Below, in pieces: positions 41,995 to 50,164 of a stretch of DNA of 64,000 nucleotides (position 1 is its first letter; each line of letters starts with the position of its first letter). The notes below the pieces were generated by a model. The model did no database searches. It was not told the DNA's origin and saw only the letters and a list, made by a program, of their open reading frames with translations. Location of the stretch: positions 17,528 through 81,527 of the forward strand of contig NZ_AKJK01000098.1 of the NCBI RefSeq assembly GCF_000282375.1, written 5' to 3'. The position numbers were made by a program, and so were the translations under genes. The DNA comes from Pseudomonas sp. GM50. Its GTDB lineage: Bacteria; Pseudomonadota; Gammaproteobacteria; Pseudomonadales; Pseudomonadaceae.

Positions 41995-42588
41995 ATGCTG
42001 GTCGTCTCACTCGGTGGCAGTCCCAGTCCACGCTCCCGTTCCGGAGTTTTGCTGGAGCGCTCGCGACGCTGGTTGCAAGAGCAAGGGGTAGAAGTGGTGA
42101 GTTACCAGGTACGGGACTTCCCGGCCGAAGATTTGCTGCATGCCCGCTTTGACAGCCCGAAAGTGATCGACCTGTTGCAACAGATTGAAAACGCCGATGG
42201 CTTGCTGATCGCCACGCCGGTTTACAAAGCGTCGTTCTCCGGTGCGCTGAAAACCTTGCTCGATCTGCTGCCCGAGCGGGCCCTGAGCCACAAGGTGGTT
42301 TTGCCGATGGCTACCGGCGGCAGTATCGCCCACATGTTGGCGGTGGATTACGCGCTCAAACCGGTGCTGTCAGCGTTGAAAGCCCAGGAAATGCTGCAGG
42401 GGATTTTCGCCGTGGACAGCCAGATCGCTTACGGCGAAGGCAGCACCCAGGCGCAGCTGGCGCCGGAGCTTGCGCAACGATTGTTTGAAGCGCTGGAGCA
42501 GTTTTTCAGCGCCATGGCTCGTCGGCCCAAGCCGCTCGATCCGAACCTGTTGAACGAACGTTTGTTGAGTGCTCGCTGGAGCATTTAA
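41995..42588 (+). CDS. ssuE: NAD(P)H-dependent FMN reductase SsuE
   Basis: A 197-aa flavodoxin-like reductase giving FMNH2 to the SsuD monooxygenase. The phosphate-binding loop is GGSPSPRSRSG at about residues 5-15, and DGLLIATPVYKASFSGALKTLLDLLP is the family flavin/dimer segment; the C-terminal region LNERLLSARWSI is also typical. The start ATG at 41995 has AAGGA upstream. It is the first gene of ssuEADCBF, with a 102-bp gap before ssuA. The length agrees with characterised SsuE proteins. Confidence 0.95.
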   Translation: MLVVSLGGSPSPRSRSGVLLERSRRWLQEQGVEVVSYQVRDFPAEDLLHARFDSPKVIDLLQQIENADGLLIATPVYKASFSGALKTLLDLLPERALSHKVVLPMATGGSIAHMLAVDYALKPVLSALKAQEMLQGIFAVDSQIAYGEGSTQAQLAPELAQRLFEALEQFFSAMARRPKPLDPNLLNERLLSARWSI

Positions 42589-42690
42589 GCCGGCCCTCAA
42601 GCCACATCTGAATTTGAAGTACTCCACCTTACTGGCCCGCTAACGGGCAAGCAGGTGCAGCCAAAACCCAACTGTAAAAAGGAGAGCGCC

Positions 42691-43656
42691 ATGCGCCCTG
42701 TCATTTTGCGTCGTGGTCTGGTCGCTCTGTTTGCTGCGGCTGTAACCTTCGGCGCCATTACTCAAGCTCAGGCCGAGACACTCCGGATTGGCTATCAGAA
42801 ATACGGCACCCTGGTGCTGCTCAAAGCCAAAGGCACTCTGGAAAAACGTCTCTCCGCCCAAGGCGTGGACGTGCAATGGACTGAATTCCCCGGTGGCCCG
42901 CAACTGCTCGAAGGCCTGAACGTCGGCTCCATCGATTTTGGCGTCACCGGTGAAACGCCGCCCGTGTTCGCTCAGGCGGCCGGTGCCGATCTGCTCTACG
43001 TTGCCTATGAGCCGCCAGCGCCCCACAGCGAAGCGATCCTGGTGCCGAAGGACTCGCCGATCAAATCGGTGCAGGAACTCAAGGGCAAGAAAGTCGTGCT
43101 CAACAAAGGCTCCAACGTGCACTACCTGTTGGTGCGTGCGCTTGAAGACGCCGGCCTCAAATACACCGACATCCAGACCGTGTTCCTGCCGCCAGCCGAT
43201 GCCCGTGCTGCGTTCGAACGTGGCAGTGTCGATGCCTGGGTGATCTGGGACCCGTACCAGGCTGCCGCCGAACAGCAACTGCAAGCACGCAGCCTGCGCG
43301 ATGGCAAAGGCCTCGTCGACAACCACCAGTTCTACCTGGCGACCAAACCTTACGCGCAGAAAAATCCTGAAGTGATCAAGGCTCTGGTGGAAGAAGTACG
43401 CGCGGTCGGCGAATGGTCCAAGGCCAATCCCGAGGACGTGACCAAGCAAGTTTCGCCGCTGCTCGGCCTGCCAACGGACATCACCCTGACCTCGGTGAAA
43501 CGCCAGGGCTACGGCGCGCTGTTCCTCACGCCGGAAGTAGTCGCTGCCCAGCAAAAAATCGCCGACAGCTTCTACCAGCTCAAGCTGATTCCAAAGCCGT
43601 TGAGCATCAAAGACGTGATCTGGACGCCCCCGGCGGCCGTTGCCAAAGCGCCGTAA
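42691..43656 (+). CDS. ssuA: Sulfonate ABC transporter binding protein SsuA
   Basis: A 321-aa periplasmic protein with a signal peptide (residues 1-27, MRPVILRRGLVALFAAAVTF to AQA). The mature part reads ETLRIGYQKYGTLVLLKAKGTLEKRL, with WTEFPGGPQLLEGLNVGSIDFGVTGETPPVFAQAAG as the SsuA sulfonate-binding signature. It delivers aliphatic sulfonates to SsuBC. The ATG at 42691 has AAGGAG nine bases upstream. ssuD follows 25 bp later. Confidence 0.95.
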   Translation: MRPVILRRGLVALFAAAVTFGAITQAQAETLRIGYQKYGTLVLLKAKGTLEKRLSAQGVDVQWTEFPGGPQLLEGLNVGSIDFGVTGETPPVFAQAAGADLLYVAYEPPAPHSEAILVPKDSPIKSVQELKGKKVVLNKGSNVHYLLVRALEDAGLKYTDIQTVFLPPADARAAFERGSVDAWVIWDPYQAAAEQQLQARSLRDGKGLVDNHQFYLATKPYAQKNPEVIKALVEEVRAVGEWSKANPEDVTKQVSPLLGLPTDITLTSVKRQGYGALFLTPEVVAAQQKIADSFYQLKLIPKPLSIKDVIWTPPAAVAKAP

Positions 43657-43681
43657 TTCGATTCCCTGAGGAGACCACTCC

Positions 43682-44830
43682 ATGAGCCTTAATATCTTCT
43701 GGTTCCTGCCTACCCACGGCGACGGCCATTACCTTGGCACCGCCGAAGGCGCTCGCGCCGTCGACCACGGTTACTTGCAACAGGTCGCGCAAGCGGCGGA
43801 TCGTCTGGGTTTTGGCGGGGTGCTGATTCCCACCGGGCGCTCCTGCGAAGACTCGTGGCTGGTGGCCGCATCGCTGATCCCGGTGACCCAGCGTTTGAAA
43901 TTCCTTGTCGCCCTGCGCCCCGGGATTATTTCCCCGACGGTGGCGGCGCGTCAGGCCGCGACACTGGATCGTCTGTCCGGCGGTCGTGCGCTGTTCAACC
44001 TGGTCACCGGGGGCGATCCGGAAGAACTGGCCGGCGACGGTTTGTTCCTCAGTCACGAAGAGCGCTATCAGGCCTCGGTGGAATTCACCCGCATCTGGCG
44101 CCGGGTGCTGGAAGGTGAAACCGTCGACTATGCCGGTCAGCACATCAGCGTGAAGGGCGCCAAATTGCTCTACCCGCCGATCCAGCAACCGCGTCCGCCG
44201 CTGTATTTCGGCGGTTCGTCGGAAGCCGCGCAAGACCTCGCGGCAGAACAGGTCGAAATGGTCCTGACCTGGGGCGAGCCACCAGCCGCCGTGGCAGAAA
44301 AAATCGAGCAGGTGCGCGCCAAAGCCGCGAAGCTCGGCCGCACTGTGCGCTTCGGTATTCGCCTGCACGTGATTGTTCGCGAAACCAATGCCGAGGCATG
44401 GCAAGCAGCGGATCGACTGATCTCGCATCTGGACGATGAAACCATCGCCCGTGCCCAGGCGTCTCTGGCGCGTTTCGATTCGGTTGGCCAACAACGCATG
44501 GCCGCCTTGCATGGCGGCAGCCGCGACCATCTGGAAGTCAGCCCCAACCTCTGGGCCGGTGTCGGTCTGGTGCGCGGCGGTGCCGGTACGGCATTGGTCG
44601 GCGACGGTCCGACCGTGGCGGCTCGGGTGAAGGAATACGCGGACCTGGGCATCGATACGTTCATCTTCTCCGGTTATCCACACCTGGAAGAGTCCTATCG
44701 GGTGGCCGAGTTGTTGTTCCCGCACCTGGACATCGAGCGTCCGGAGCTGCCCAAAGGCGCCAACTACGTCAGCCCGTTCGGCGAGATGGTGGCCAACGAC
44801 ATTCTCCCCAAAGCCGCGTCCCAGAGCTGA
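43682..44830 (+). CDS. ssuD: FMNH2-dependent alkanesulfonate monooxygenase
   Basis: A 382-aa TIM-barrel (luciferase-like) enzyme that oxidises C1-C14 alkanesulfonates to aldehyde and sulfite using FMNH2 from SsuE. Conserved parts are NIFWFLPTHGDGHYLGT, the active-site Cys in GRSCEDSWLVAASL, FLVALRPGIISPTVAARQAATLDRLS and the mobile-loop region VGLVRGGAGTALVGDGPTVAAR. It starts 25 bp after ssuA, with GAGGAG before the ATG, and ends 9 bp before ssuC. Confidence 0.98.
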   Translation: MSLNIFWFLPTHGDGHYLGTAEGARAVDHGYLQQVAQAADRLGFGGVLIPTGRSCEDSWLVAASLIPVTQRLKFLVALRPGIISPTVAARQAATLDRLSGGRALFNLVTGGDPEELAGDGLFLSHEERYQASVEFTRIWRRVLEGETVDYAGQHISVKGAKLLYPPIQQPRPPLYFGGSSEAAQDLAAEQVEMVLTWGEPPAAVAEKIEQVRAKAAKLGRTVRFGIRLHVIVRETNAEAWQAADRLISHLDDETIARAQASLARFDSVGQQRMAALHGGSRDHLEVSPNLWAGVGLVRGGAGTALVGDGPTVAARVKEYADLGIDTFIFSGYPHLEESYRVAELLFPHLDIERPELPKGANYVSPFGEMVANDILPKAASQS

Positions 44831-44839
44831 GGCGCCGCC

Positions 44840-45622
44840 ATGAAGAAAATCATCCATAACCTCGCGCCTTGGGCGTTGCCGATCTTGTTGCTGGCGGTAT
44901 GGCAGTTGTCGGTGTCGGCGGGCTGGTTGTCGACGCGGATTCTGCCGGCGCCGATCGCGGTGATCGAGGCCGGTGTGAGCCTGGTCCGCAGCGGTGAAAT
45001 CTGGACCCACCTGGCCATCAGCGGCTGGCGCGCGGCGCTCGGGTTCGCCATTGGCGGCGGCATCGGTCTGACCCTGGGCTTCATCACCGGCTTGTCGAAA
45101 TGGGGCGAGCGCCTGCTCGACAGTTCGGTGCAGATGATCCGCAACGTGCCGCATCTGGCGCTGATTCCACTGGTGATTCTGTGGTTCGGTATCGACGAGT
45201 CGGCGAAAATTTTTCTGGTGGCGTTGGGCACGTTGTTCCCGATCTACCTCAACACCTATCACGGCATCCGCAACGTCGATCCGGCGCTGGTGGAAATGTC
45301 CCGCAGTTATGGCCTGTCCGGTTTCAGCCTGTTTCGTCAGGTAATCCTGCCGGGTGCGCTGCCATCGATTCTGGTCGGTGTGCGTTTTGCCTTGGGCTTC
45401 ATGTGGCTGACCCTGATCGTCGCCGAAACCATTTCCGCCAGCTCCGGCATTGGCTACCTGGCGATGAATGCCCGGGAGTTCTTGCAAACCGACGTGGTGG
45501 TGCTGGCGATTCTTTTGTACGCGGTGCTCGGCAAGCTGGCCGACCTTGCGGCACGTGGGCTTGAACGCGTGTGGCTGCGCTGGCATCCGGCCTATCAGGT
45601 AACCAAGGGAGGTGCCGCATGA
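44840..45622 (+). CDS. ssuC: Sulfonate ABC transporter permease SsuC
   Basis: A 260-aa inner-membrane permease with six helices. The EAA loop is about residues 150-172 (LVEMSRSYGLSGFSLFRQVILPGALPSI). WLSTRILPAPIAVIEAG near the N-terminus and LIVAETISASSGIGYLAMNAREFLQTDVVV near the C-terminus are SsuC/TauC-like. It pairs with SsuB; the stop overlaps the ssuB start (ATGA), ensuring coupled synthesis of the two subunits. Confidence 0.95.
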   Translation: MKKIIHNLAPWALPILLLAVWQLSVSAGWLSTRILPAPIAVIEAGVSLVRSGEIWTHLAISGWRAALGFAIGGGIGLTLGFITGLSKWGERLLDSSVQMIRNVPHLALIPLVILWFGIDESAKIFLVALGTLFPIYLNTYHGIRNVDPALVEMSRSYGLSGFSLFRQVILPGALPSILVGVRFALGFMWLTLIVAETISASSGIGYLAMNAREFLQTDVVVLAILLYAVLGKLADLAARGLERVWLRWHPAYQVTKGGAA

Positions 45623-46425
45623 CGGCTCAACAACCTCCACGCCTGCTGCGCGGTATTCCGCTGGCGGTGCGCAAGCTGCAAAAAACCTTCGGTTCGCGGC
45701 AAGTGCTGCGTGAGATCGACCTGCACATTCCGGCCGGGCAGTTCGTCGCGGTGGTCGGGCGTAGCGGCTGCGGCAAAAGTACTTTGCTGCGCTTGCTCGC
45801 CGGTCTCGACAAGCCCACGGGGGGGGAGTTGCTTGCAGGCGCAGCGCCGCTGAGTGATGCGCGGGAAGACACCCGACTGATGTTCCAGGAAGCCCGTCTG
45901 CTGCCCTGGAAAAAGATCATCGACAACGTCGGTCTCGGGCTCAAGGGCAACTGGCGGCCGCAAGCATTGCAAGCGCTGGAAGCGGTCGGCCTGGCGGATC
46001 GCGCCAACGAGTGGCCGGCAGCCTTGTCCGGCGGGCAAAAACAGCGTGTGGCCCTGGCTCGCGCGTTGATCCATCAACCGCGCTTGCTGTTGCTCGACGA
46101 ACCGCTGGGCGCACTGGATGCCCTGACCCGAATTGAAATGCAGCAACTGATCGAACGGCTCTGGCAACAGCATGGCTTCACCGTGTTGCTGGTGACCCAC
46201 GATGTCAGTGAAGCGGTGGCAATTGCCGATCGGGTGATTCTGATTGAAGAGGGCGAAGTCGGCCTCGACCTGCCTGTGGAACTGCCGCGCCCTCGGGTCC
46301 GTGGCTCCCATCGGCTGGCGGCGCTGGAAACCGAAGTGCTCAACCGCGTGCTGTCCCTGCCTGGCCAACCGCCGGAACCGGAACCTGTTTCACCACTGCC
46401 TACGCAATTGCGTTGGGCTCAATAA
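45619..46425 (+). CDS. ssuB: Sulfonate ABC transporter ATPase SsuB
   Basis: A 268-aa ATPase with Walker A GRSGCGKS at 48-55, signature LSGGQKQRVALARAL near 133, Walker B LLLLDEPLGALDALT and the switch His in LLVTHDVSEAV. It powers sulfonate import with SsuC and SsuA. The first ATG that leaves a normal-length N-terminus overlaps the ssuC stop. The C-terminal 30 residues are Pro/Glu-rich and specific to pseudomonad SsuB. ssuF follows after 34 bp. Confidence 0.96.
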   Translation: MTAQQPPRLLRGIPLAVRKLQKTFGSRQVLREIDLHIPAGQFVAVVGRSGCGKSTLLRLLAGLDKPTGGELLAGAAPLSDAREDTRLMFQEARLLPWKKIIDNVGLGLKGNWRPQALQALEAVGLADRANEWPAALSGGQKQRVALARALIHQPRLLLLDEPLGALDALTRIEMQQLIERLWQQHGFTVLLVTHDVSEAVAIADRVILIEEGEVGLDLPVELPRPRVRGSHRLAALETEVLNRVLSLPGQPPEPEPVSPLPTQLRWAQ

Positions 46426-46459
46426 CTTAAAGATTCATCCAACGACAGGAATCAACATC

Positions 46460-46675
46460 ATGACTATCAAAGCCATCAACGTTCGTAACCAGTTTAAAGG
46501 CTCGATCAAGGAAATCGTGCTGGGTGACGTGCTGTCGGAAATCGACGTGCAGACGGCCTCCGGCATCGTCACTTCGGTGATTACCACTCGCTCGGTGAAA
46601 GAGCTGGAACTGGTGGTCGGCAGTGAAGTGATCGCGTTTGTGAAATCCACCGAGGTGTCGATCGCCAAGTTGTAA
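46460..46675 (+). CDS. ssuF: Molybdopterin-binding-like protein SsuF
   Basis: A 71-aa single TOBE/Mop domain (NQFKGSIKEIVLGDVLSEIDVQTASGIVTSVITTRSVKELELVVGSEVIAFVKSTEVSIAKL). Mop proteins bind molybdate or other oxyanions. In P. putida ssuF is the last gene of the ssu operon and is needed for growth on aromatic sulfonates and sulfate esters, by an unsettled mechanism. The ATG at 46460 has AGGA upstream. Confidence 0.95.
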   Translation: MTIKAINVRNQFKGSIKEIVLGDVLSEIDVQTASGIVTSVITTRSVKELELVVGSEVIAFVKSTEVSIAKL

Positions 46676-46715
46676 GCGCGTGCGCAAACAACAACACCCG
46701 GAGGGTGTGAGCCCT

Positions 46716-46826
46716 GATCGTTCCCACGCTCTGCGTGGGAACGCAGCCCGGGACGCTCTGCGTCCCAAAAGCCGAACGCGGAGCGTCCGAAGAGGCATTC
46801 CCACGCAGAGCGTGGGAACGATCAAA
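46716..46826. repeat. Palindromic repeat, GTTCCCACGCTCTGCGTGGG type
   Basis: Two hairpin-forming copies in inverted order, with an inner inverted GACGCTCTGCGTCC element. It is a different family from the REP pairs. It lies between the convergent ssuF and TetR genes. Confidence 0.88.
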
Positions 46827-47457
46827 GCACTTCGCGCTTGGGCAAATATGGCGGCAGATAAAGCCCGAGATAAGCATCAAACACCCGCATCCCTTCTTCA
46901 GCCATGCGCGGCGTAATCTGCCCATGCTGCTGCACCGAGCGTGCATACACCCGATCGCCCAACTCCATGGCCAGCGCAAACACATCGACTTCACTTGGCA
47001 GCCTCGGCAATTCGAAGTGGTGGTCGAACAACTTGTGCATCAGGTCGCCGAGTTCGATGTCGTGCTGGCGGTCGGCCTGGGTGACTTCGGTCAGGCCATG
47101 CTGGGCGAGGATCAGTTGGCGGGCGGCGGCGTCTTCATCGTAGATGGCGAGCATGCGTTGTTCCACCAGTCGCGACAGATCGCGCCAGCCGTTGAGGGCA
47201 TGGTGGTCGATGGGCGCTTGCAGGCAGGCGCGAAACGCGGCGTGGACGTCGGCGGTCAGGGCTTCGAGCAGGGCCGGGACGCTGGCGAAAAAATGGTAGA
47301 CGGAGGAGGGCGGGATCTCGGCGCGTTCGGCGACGCTGTAGATCGACAGGCTGGCCACGCCCTCTGCGGCCAGTAGCGTGCGGGCGGCATCGAGTATCGA
47401 ATCGATCCGGGCCTGGCTGCGGGCGCGGGGTTTGCGTGGGGTGGCGAGTCGGGTCAT
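46822..47457 (-). CDS. TetR-family transcriptional regulator
   Basis: A 211-aa repressor-like protein. The N-terminal HTH is at residues 18-63 (IDSILDAARTLLAAEGVASLSIYSVAERAEIPPSSVYHFFASVPALLEAL) and the ligand domain is all-helical. It is convergent with ssuF, so it need not control the ssu operon; the gene on its other side is the spuI end. Target and ligand are unknown. Its N-terminal tail is rich in Arg and Pro. The stop lies inside the neighbouring palindromic repeat. Confidence 0.88.
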   Translation of the reverse strand: MTRLATPRKPRARSQARIDSILDAARTLLAAEGVASLSIYSVAERAEIPPSSVYHFFASVPALLEALTADVHAAFRACLQAPIDHHALNGWRDLSRLVEQRMLAIYDEDAAARQLILAQHGLTEVTQADRQHDIELGDLMHKLFDHHFELPRLPSEVDVFALAMELGDRVYARSVQQHGQITPRMAEEGMRVFDAYLGLYLPPYLPKREVL

Positions 47458-47517
47458 CGAAGTCTCCTGCGGGGGCAGCGGGCATTGTACGAGCAGGGTT
47501 TGATGTTGTCTGCCCGG

Positions 47518-47629
47518 ACGCCTTCGCTAGCAGGCTAGCTCCCACAGGGATTTCCGGTGTACACCGAATGTATGTTCACTGGAGATCAACTGTGGGAGCT
47601 AGCCTGCTGGCGATCCGCGAAGGCGGCCA
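47518..47629. repeat. REP pair with variant arms (CTAGC instead of CTCGC)
   Basis: Left arm GCTAGCAGGCTAGCTCCCAC, right arm GTGGGAGCTAGCCTGCTGGC. Both arms carry the matching change. The linker shares TATGTTCACTGGAGATC with the pair at 60611. Confidence 0.88.
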
Positions 47630-47631
47630 TG

Positions 47632-47670
47632 AAAAAACGCCGCTGGCTGCGAGAGCCAACGGCGTTTTTT
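47632..47670. terminator. Terminator of spuI
   Basis: AAAAAACGCCGCTGGCT and AGCCAACGGCGTTTTTT form a stem with one mismatch and T-runs on both strands, 17 bp after the spuI stop. Confidence 0.9.
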
Positions 47671-47686
47671 CAGATCGGCAATCCGC

Positions 47687-49063
47687 TTACACGGTATGCA
47701 GGTACCAGTTGTACTCGAGGTCGGAGATGGAGTGTTCGAACTCCTCCAGCTCGCTCTCTTTACAGGCGACAAAAATGTCGATGTATTTTGGATCGATGTA
47801 CTTGGCCATGACTTCGCTGTCATCCAGCTCGCGCAATGCATCACGCAAGTTGTTCGGCAGGCTTTGCTCGTTCTGCTCGTAGGAGTTGCCTTCCACGGGT
47901 GCGCCCGGCTCGATCTTGTTGATCAGGCCGTGGTGCACGCCCGCCAAAACCGAAGCCATCAACAGATACGGGTTGGCGTCGGCGCCGGCTACACGGTGTT
48001 CGATGCGTACGGCATCGGAGGAACCGGTCGGTACGCGGATGGCCACGGTGCGGTTGTCCAGGCCCCAGCACGGCGAGTTCGGCACGTAGAACTGTGCGCC
48101 GAAACGACGGTAGGAGTTGACGTTCGGGCAGAGGAAAGCCATCTGCGCCGGCAGGGTCTCGAGCACACCGCCGATCGCGTGACGCAGTGCGGCGTTCTGC
48201 TCGGGATCCTCGCTGGCAAAAATGTTTTTGCCATCTTTATCAAGAATCGAGATGTGGACATGCAGACCGTTACCCGCCTGGCCTGGGTAAGGCTTGGCCA
48301 TGAAGGTAGTGTCCATCTCATGGTCGTAGGCGATGTTTTTGATCAGGCGCTTGAGCAGGACCGCATAGTCGCAGGCCTTGATCGGGTCGGCCACGTGATG
48401 CAGGTTCACTTCGAACTGTGCCGGGGCACTTTCCTTGACGATCGCGTCGGCAGGGATGCCTTGCTCTTTCGCACCTTCCAGAATGTCCTGGAGGCAGTCG
48501 ACGTATTCGTCGAGGTCGTCGATCAGGTAGACCTGTGTCGAATGCGGGCGTTTGCCGGAGATCGGCGAGCGCGGTGGTTGTGGGCGGCCGTTCACGTTCT
48601 CCTGGTCGATCAGGTAGAACTCCAGTTCGAACGCAGCGCAGATGGTAAGACCCATCTCGTCGAACTTGGCTACGACTTGTCGCAGGACTTCGCGCGGGTC
48701 GGCGAAGAAAGGATCACCTTCGAGTTCGTGCATGGTCATTAACAGTTGCGCGGTCGGGCGCTTCTGCCAGGGCTCATTGCACAGGGTGTCGGGGATTGGA
48801 TAGCAGATTCGGTCAGCATCGCCGATGTCCAGGCCCAGGCCGGTGCTTTCCACCGTCGAGCCATTGATATCCAGAGCAAATAGAGAGGCCGGCAGGTTGA
48901 TGCCTTTCTCGTAAACCTTGTGGAGGCTGGTGCGTTCAATGCGCTTGCCGCGCACCACACCATTCATATCCGCAATCAGAAGGTCAACGTACAGAACCTC
49001 AGGATGTTCCTTAAGGAACGCGTTCGCTTCGTTAAGCTGAACGGCACGCGGGGGTACCGACAT
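47687..49063 (-). CDS. spuI: Gamma-glutamylpolyamine synthetase (SpuI-like)
   Basis: A 458-aa glutamine-synthetase-fold ligase that joins glutamate to a polyamine or monoamine with ATP. Beta-grasp: VLYVDLLIADMNGVVRGKRIER near residues 22-43. Catalytic core: FELEFYLID, HEMDTTFMAKPYPGQAGNGLHVHISILDKDG and RVAGADANPYLLMASVLAGVHHGL. The adenylylation Tyr loop of true GlnA is missing. It is divergent from spuABCDEFGH, the arrangement recalled for PA0296-PA0302. Polyamine preference (putrescine, cadaverine, spermidine) cannot be told from sequence alone. Confidence 0.92.
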   Translation of the reverse strand: MSVPPRAVQLNEANAFLKEHPEVLYVDLLIADMNGVVRGKRIERTSLHKVYEKGINLPASLFALDINGSTVESTGLGLDIGDADRICYPIPDTLCNEPWQKRPTAQLLMTMHELEGDPFFADPREVLRQVVAKFDEMGLTICAAFELEFYLIDQENVNGRPQPPRSPISGKRPHSTQVYLIDDLDEYVDCLQDILEGAKEQGIPADAIVKESAPAQFEVNLHHVADPIKACDYAVLLKRLIKNIAYDHEMDTTFMAKPYPGQAGNGLHVHISILDKDGKNIFASEDPEQNAALRHAIGGVLETLPAQMAFLCPNVNSYRRFGAQFYVPNSPCWGLDNRTVAIRVPTGSSDAVRIEHRVAGADANPYLLMASVLAGVHHGLINKIEPGAPVEGNSYEQNEQSLPNNLRDALRELDDSEVMAKYIDPKYIDIFVACKESELEEFEHSISDLEYNWYLHTV

Positions 49064-49089
49064 GATGCAACACCTTTGTTGTTAAAAAT

Positions 49090-49102
49090 ATCAATCATTG
49101 AT
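49090..49102. promoter_or_regulatory. Palindrome in the spuI promoter
   Basis: ATCAATCATTGAT is a perfect 6+1+6 dyad 27 bp upstream of the spuI start. It may be an operator for a regulator of the divergent spu genes. The remainder of the 278-bp spuI-spuA gap holds GAGGC direct repeats, described separately. Confidence 0.4.
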
Positions 49103-49146
49103 CTCTTCGGATTCCAGTCAACCCGAACGGCATGCCGAAGTCAAGC

Positions 49147-49194
49147 GAGGCCTTTTTTGCCCTAAAAAAGCACTCACGAGGCATTTTTGAGGCA
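49147..49194. promoter_or_regulatory. Phased GAGGC direct repeats between spuI and spuA
   Basis: GAGGC(C/A) followed by T-rich sequence occurs at 49147, 49178 and 49189. The spacings are 31 and 11 bp, about three helical turns and one, so a protein could contact the same face. Function is inferred. Confidence 0.35.
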
Positions 49195-49341
49195 CTTTGG
49201 GGCGTTTTTTTGTCTTCAGTCGTCTTGGCGCCCGCGAGCTTGAGCGGGCCGTGTTGTATTTTTTACGGGGGTGTTGTGTAAAAAAATGAACAAGGCTAAG
49301 CTCGATTTAAACCCATAACAGCAATAATACCGGGGTGCTTC

Positions 49342-50127
49342 ATGTCTCGCCTGCCGTTAATCGGCGTCACCGCCTGCTCAAAGCAGATCGGTCTGCATGC
49401 TTATCACATCAGTGGCGACAAATACGTACGCGCCGTGGCATCAGCTGCCAAAGGCCTGCCGTTGATTCTTCCATCCCTGGCGGATCAGCTGGCGCCGTCC
49501 GATATTCTGGACGCTCTGGACGCTCTGGACGGCATTCTCTTTACAGGCTCTCCTTCTAATATAGAACCGTTTCACTATAACGGCCCGGCCAGTGCGCCGG
49601 GTACCGCTCATGATTCTGCACGCGATGCCACCACTCTCCCGCTGATTCGCGCCGCTGTCGAGGCCGGTGTTCCCGTGCTCGGCATTTGCCGCGGCTTCCA
49701 GGAAATGAATGTGGCGTTCGGCGGCAGTCTGCATCAGAAGGTCCACGAGGCCGGTCCATTCATGGATCACCGTGAAGACGACAGCCTGCCGCTGGAAGGG
49801 CAGTACGCCCCCAGTCACCCGATGCACGTCGAGCCGGGCGGTGTGCTGGCTGGGCTAGGCCTGGCGAGCGAGATTCAAGTCAATTCGATTCATGGCCAGG
49901 GTATTGATCGTCTGGCGCCGGGCCTTCGTGTGGAAGCCGTGGCGCCCGACGGGTTGATCGAAGCTGTCTCTGTTATCGAAGGCAAGGCTTTTGCTTTAGG
50001 TGTGCAATGGCATCCCGAATGGCAGGTAAGCTTTAATCCGGACTACCTTGCGATTTTCCAGGCATTTGGCGATGCCTGCCGCAAGCACGCTCTACAACGC
50101 GACGCCGATGCGTCAAACAACGCCTGA
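49342..50127 (+). CDS. spuA: Gamma-glutamyl-GABA hydrolase (PuuD-like) SpuA
   Basis: A 261-aa class-I glutamine-amidotransferase-fold hydrolase that frees GABA from gamma-glutamyl-GABA in putrescine breakdown. The nucleophile is Cys116 in GICRGFQEMNVAFGG; the His/Glu pair is in GVQWHPEWQ. GILFTGSPSNIEP near residue 64 is typical of the Peptidase_C26 family. A 9-bp tandem repeat (49508 onward) encodes LDALDALDG. It is the first gene of the spuABC(DEFGH) cluster, with spuB 37 bp downstream. Confidence 0.93.
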   Translation: MSRLPLIGVTACSKQIGLHAYHISGDKYVRAVASAAKGLPLILPSLADQLAPSDILDALDALDGILFTGSPSNIEPFHYNGPASAPGTAHDSARDATTLPLIRAAVEAGVPVLGICRGFQEMNVAFGGSLHQKVHEAGPFMDHREDDSLPLEGQYAPSHPMHVEPGGVLAGLGLASEIQVNSIHGQGIDRLAPGLRVEAVAPDGLIEAVSVIEGKAFALGVQWHPEWQVSFNPDYLAIFQAFGDACRKHALQRDADASNNA

Positions 50128-50164
50128 CTTATAAGAGTCAGGAAACTCAGCCTAAGAGGCATTT

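Noticed and set aside
43607..45640. 677-codon reverse-strand ORF across ssuA end, ssuD and ssuC
   Set aside because: It runs antisense to three clear genes, with low-complexity Gln/His/Arg-rich translation typical of high-GC shadows.
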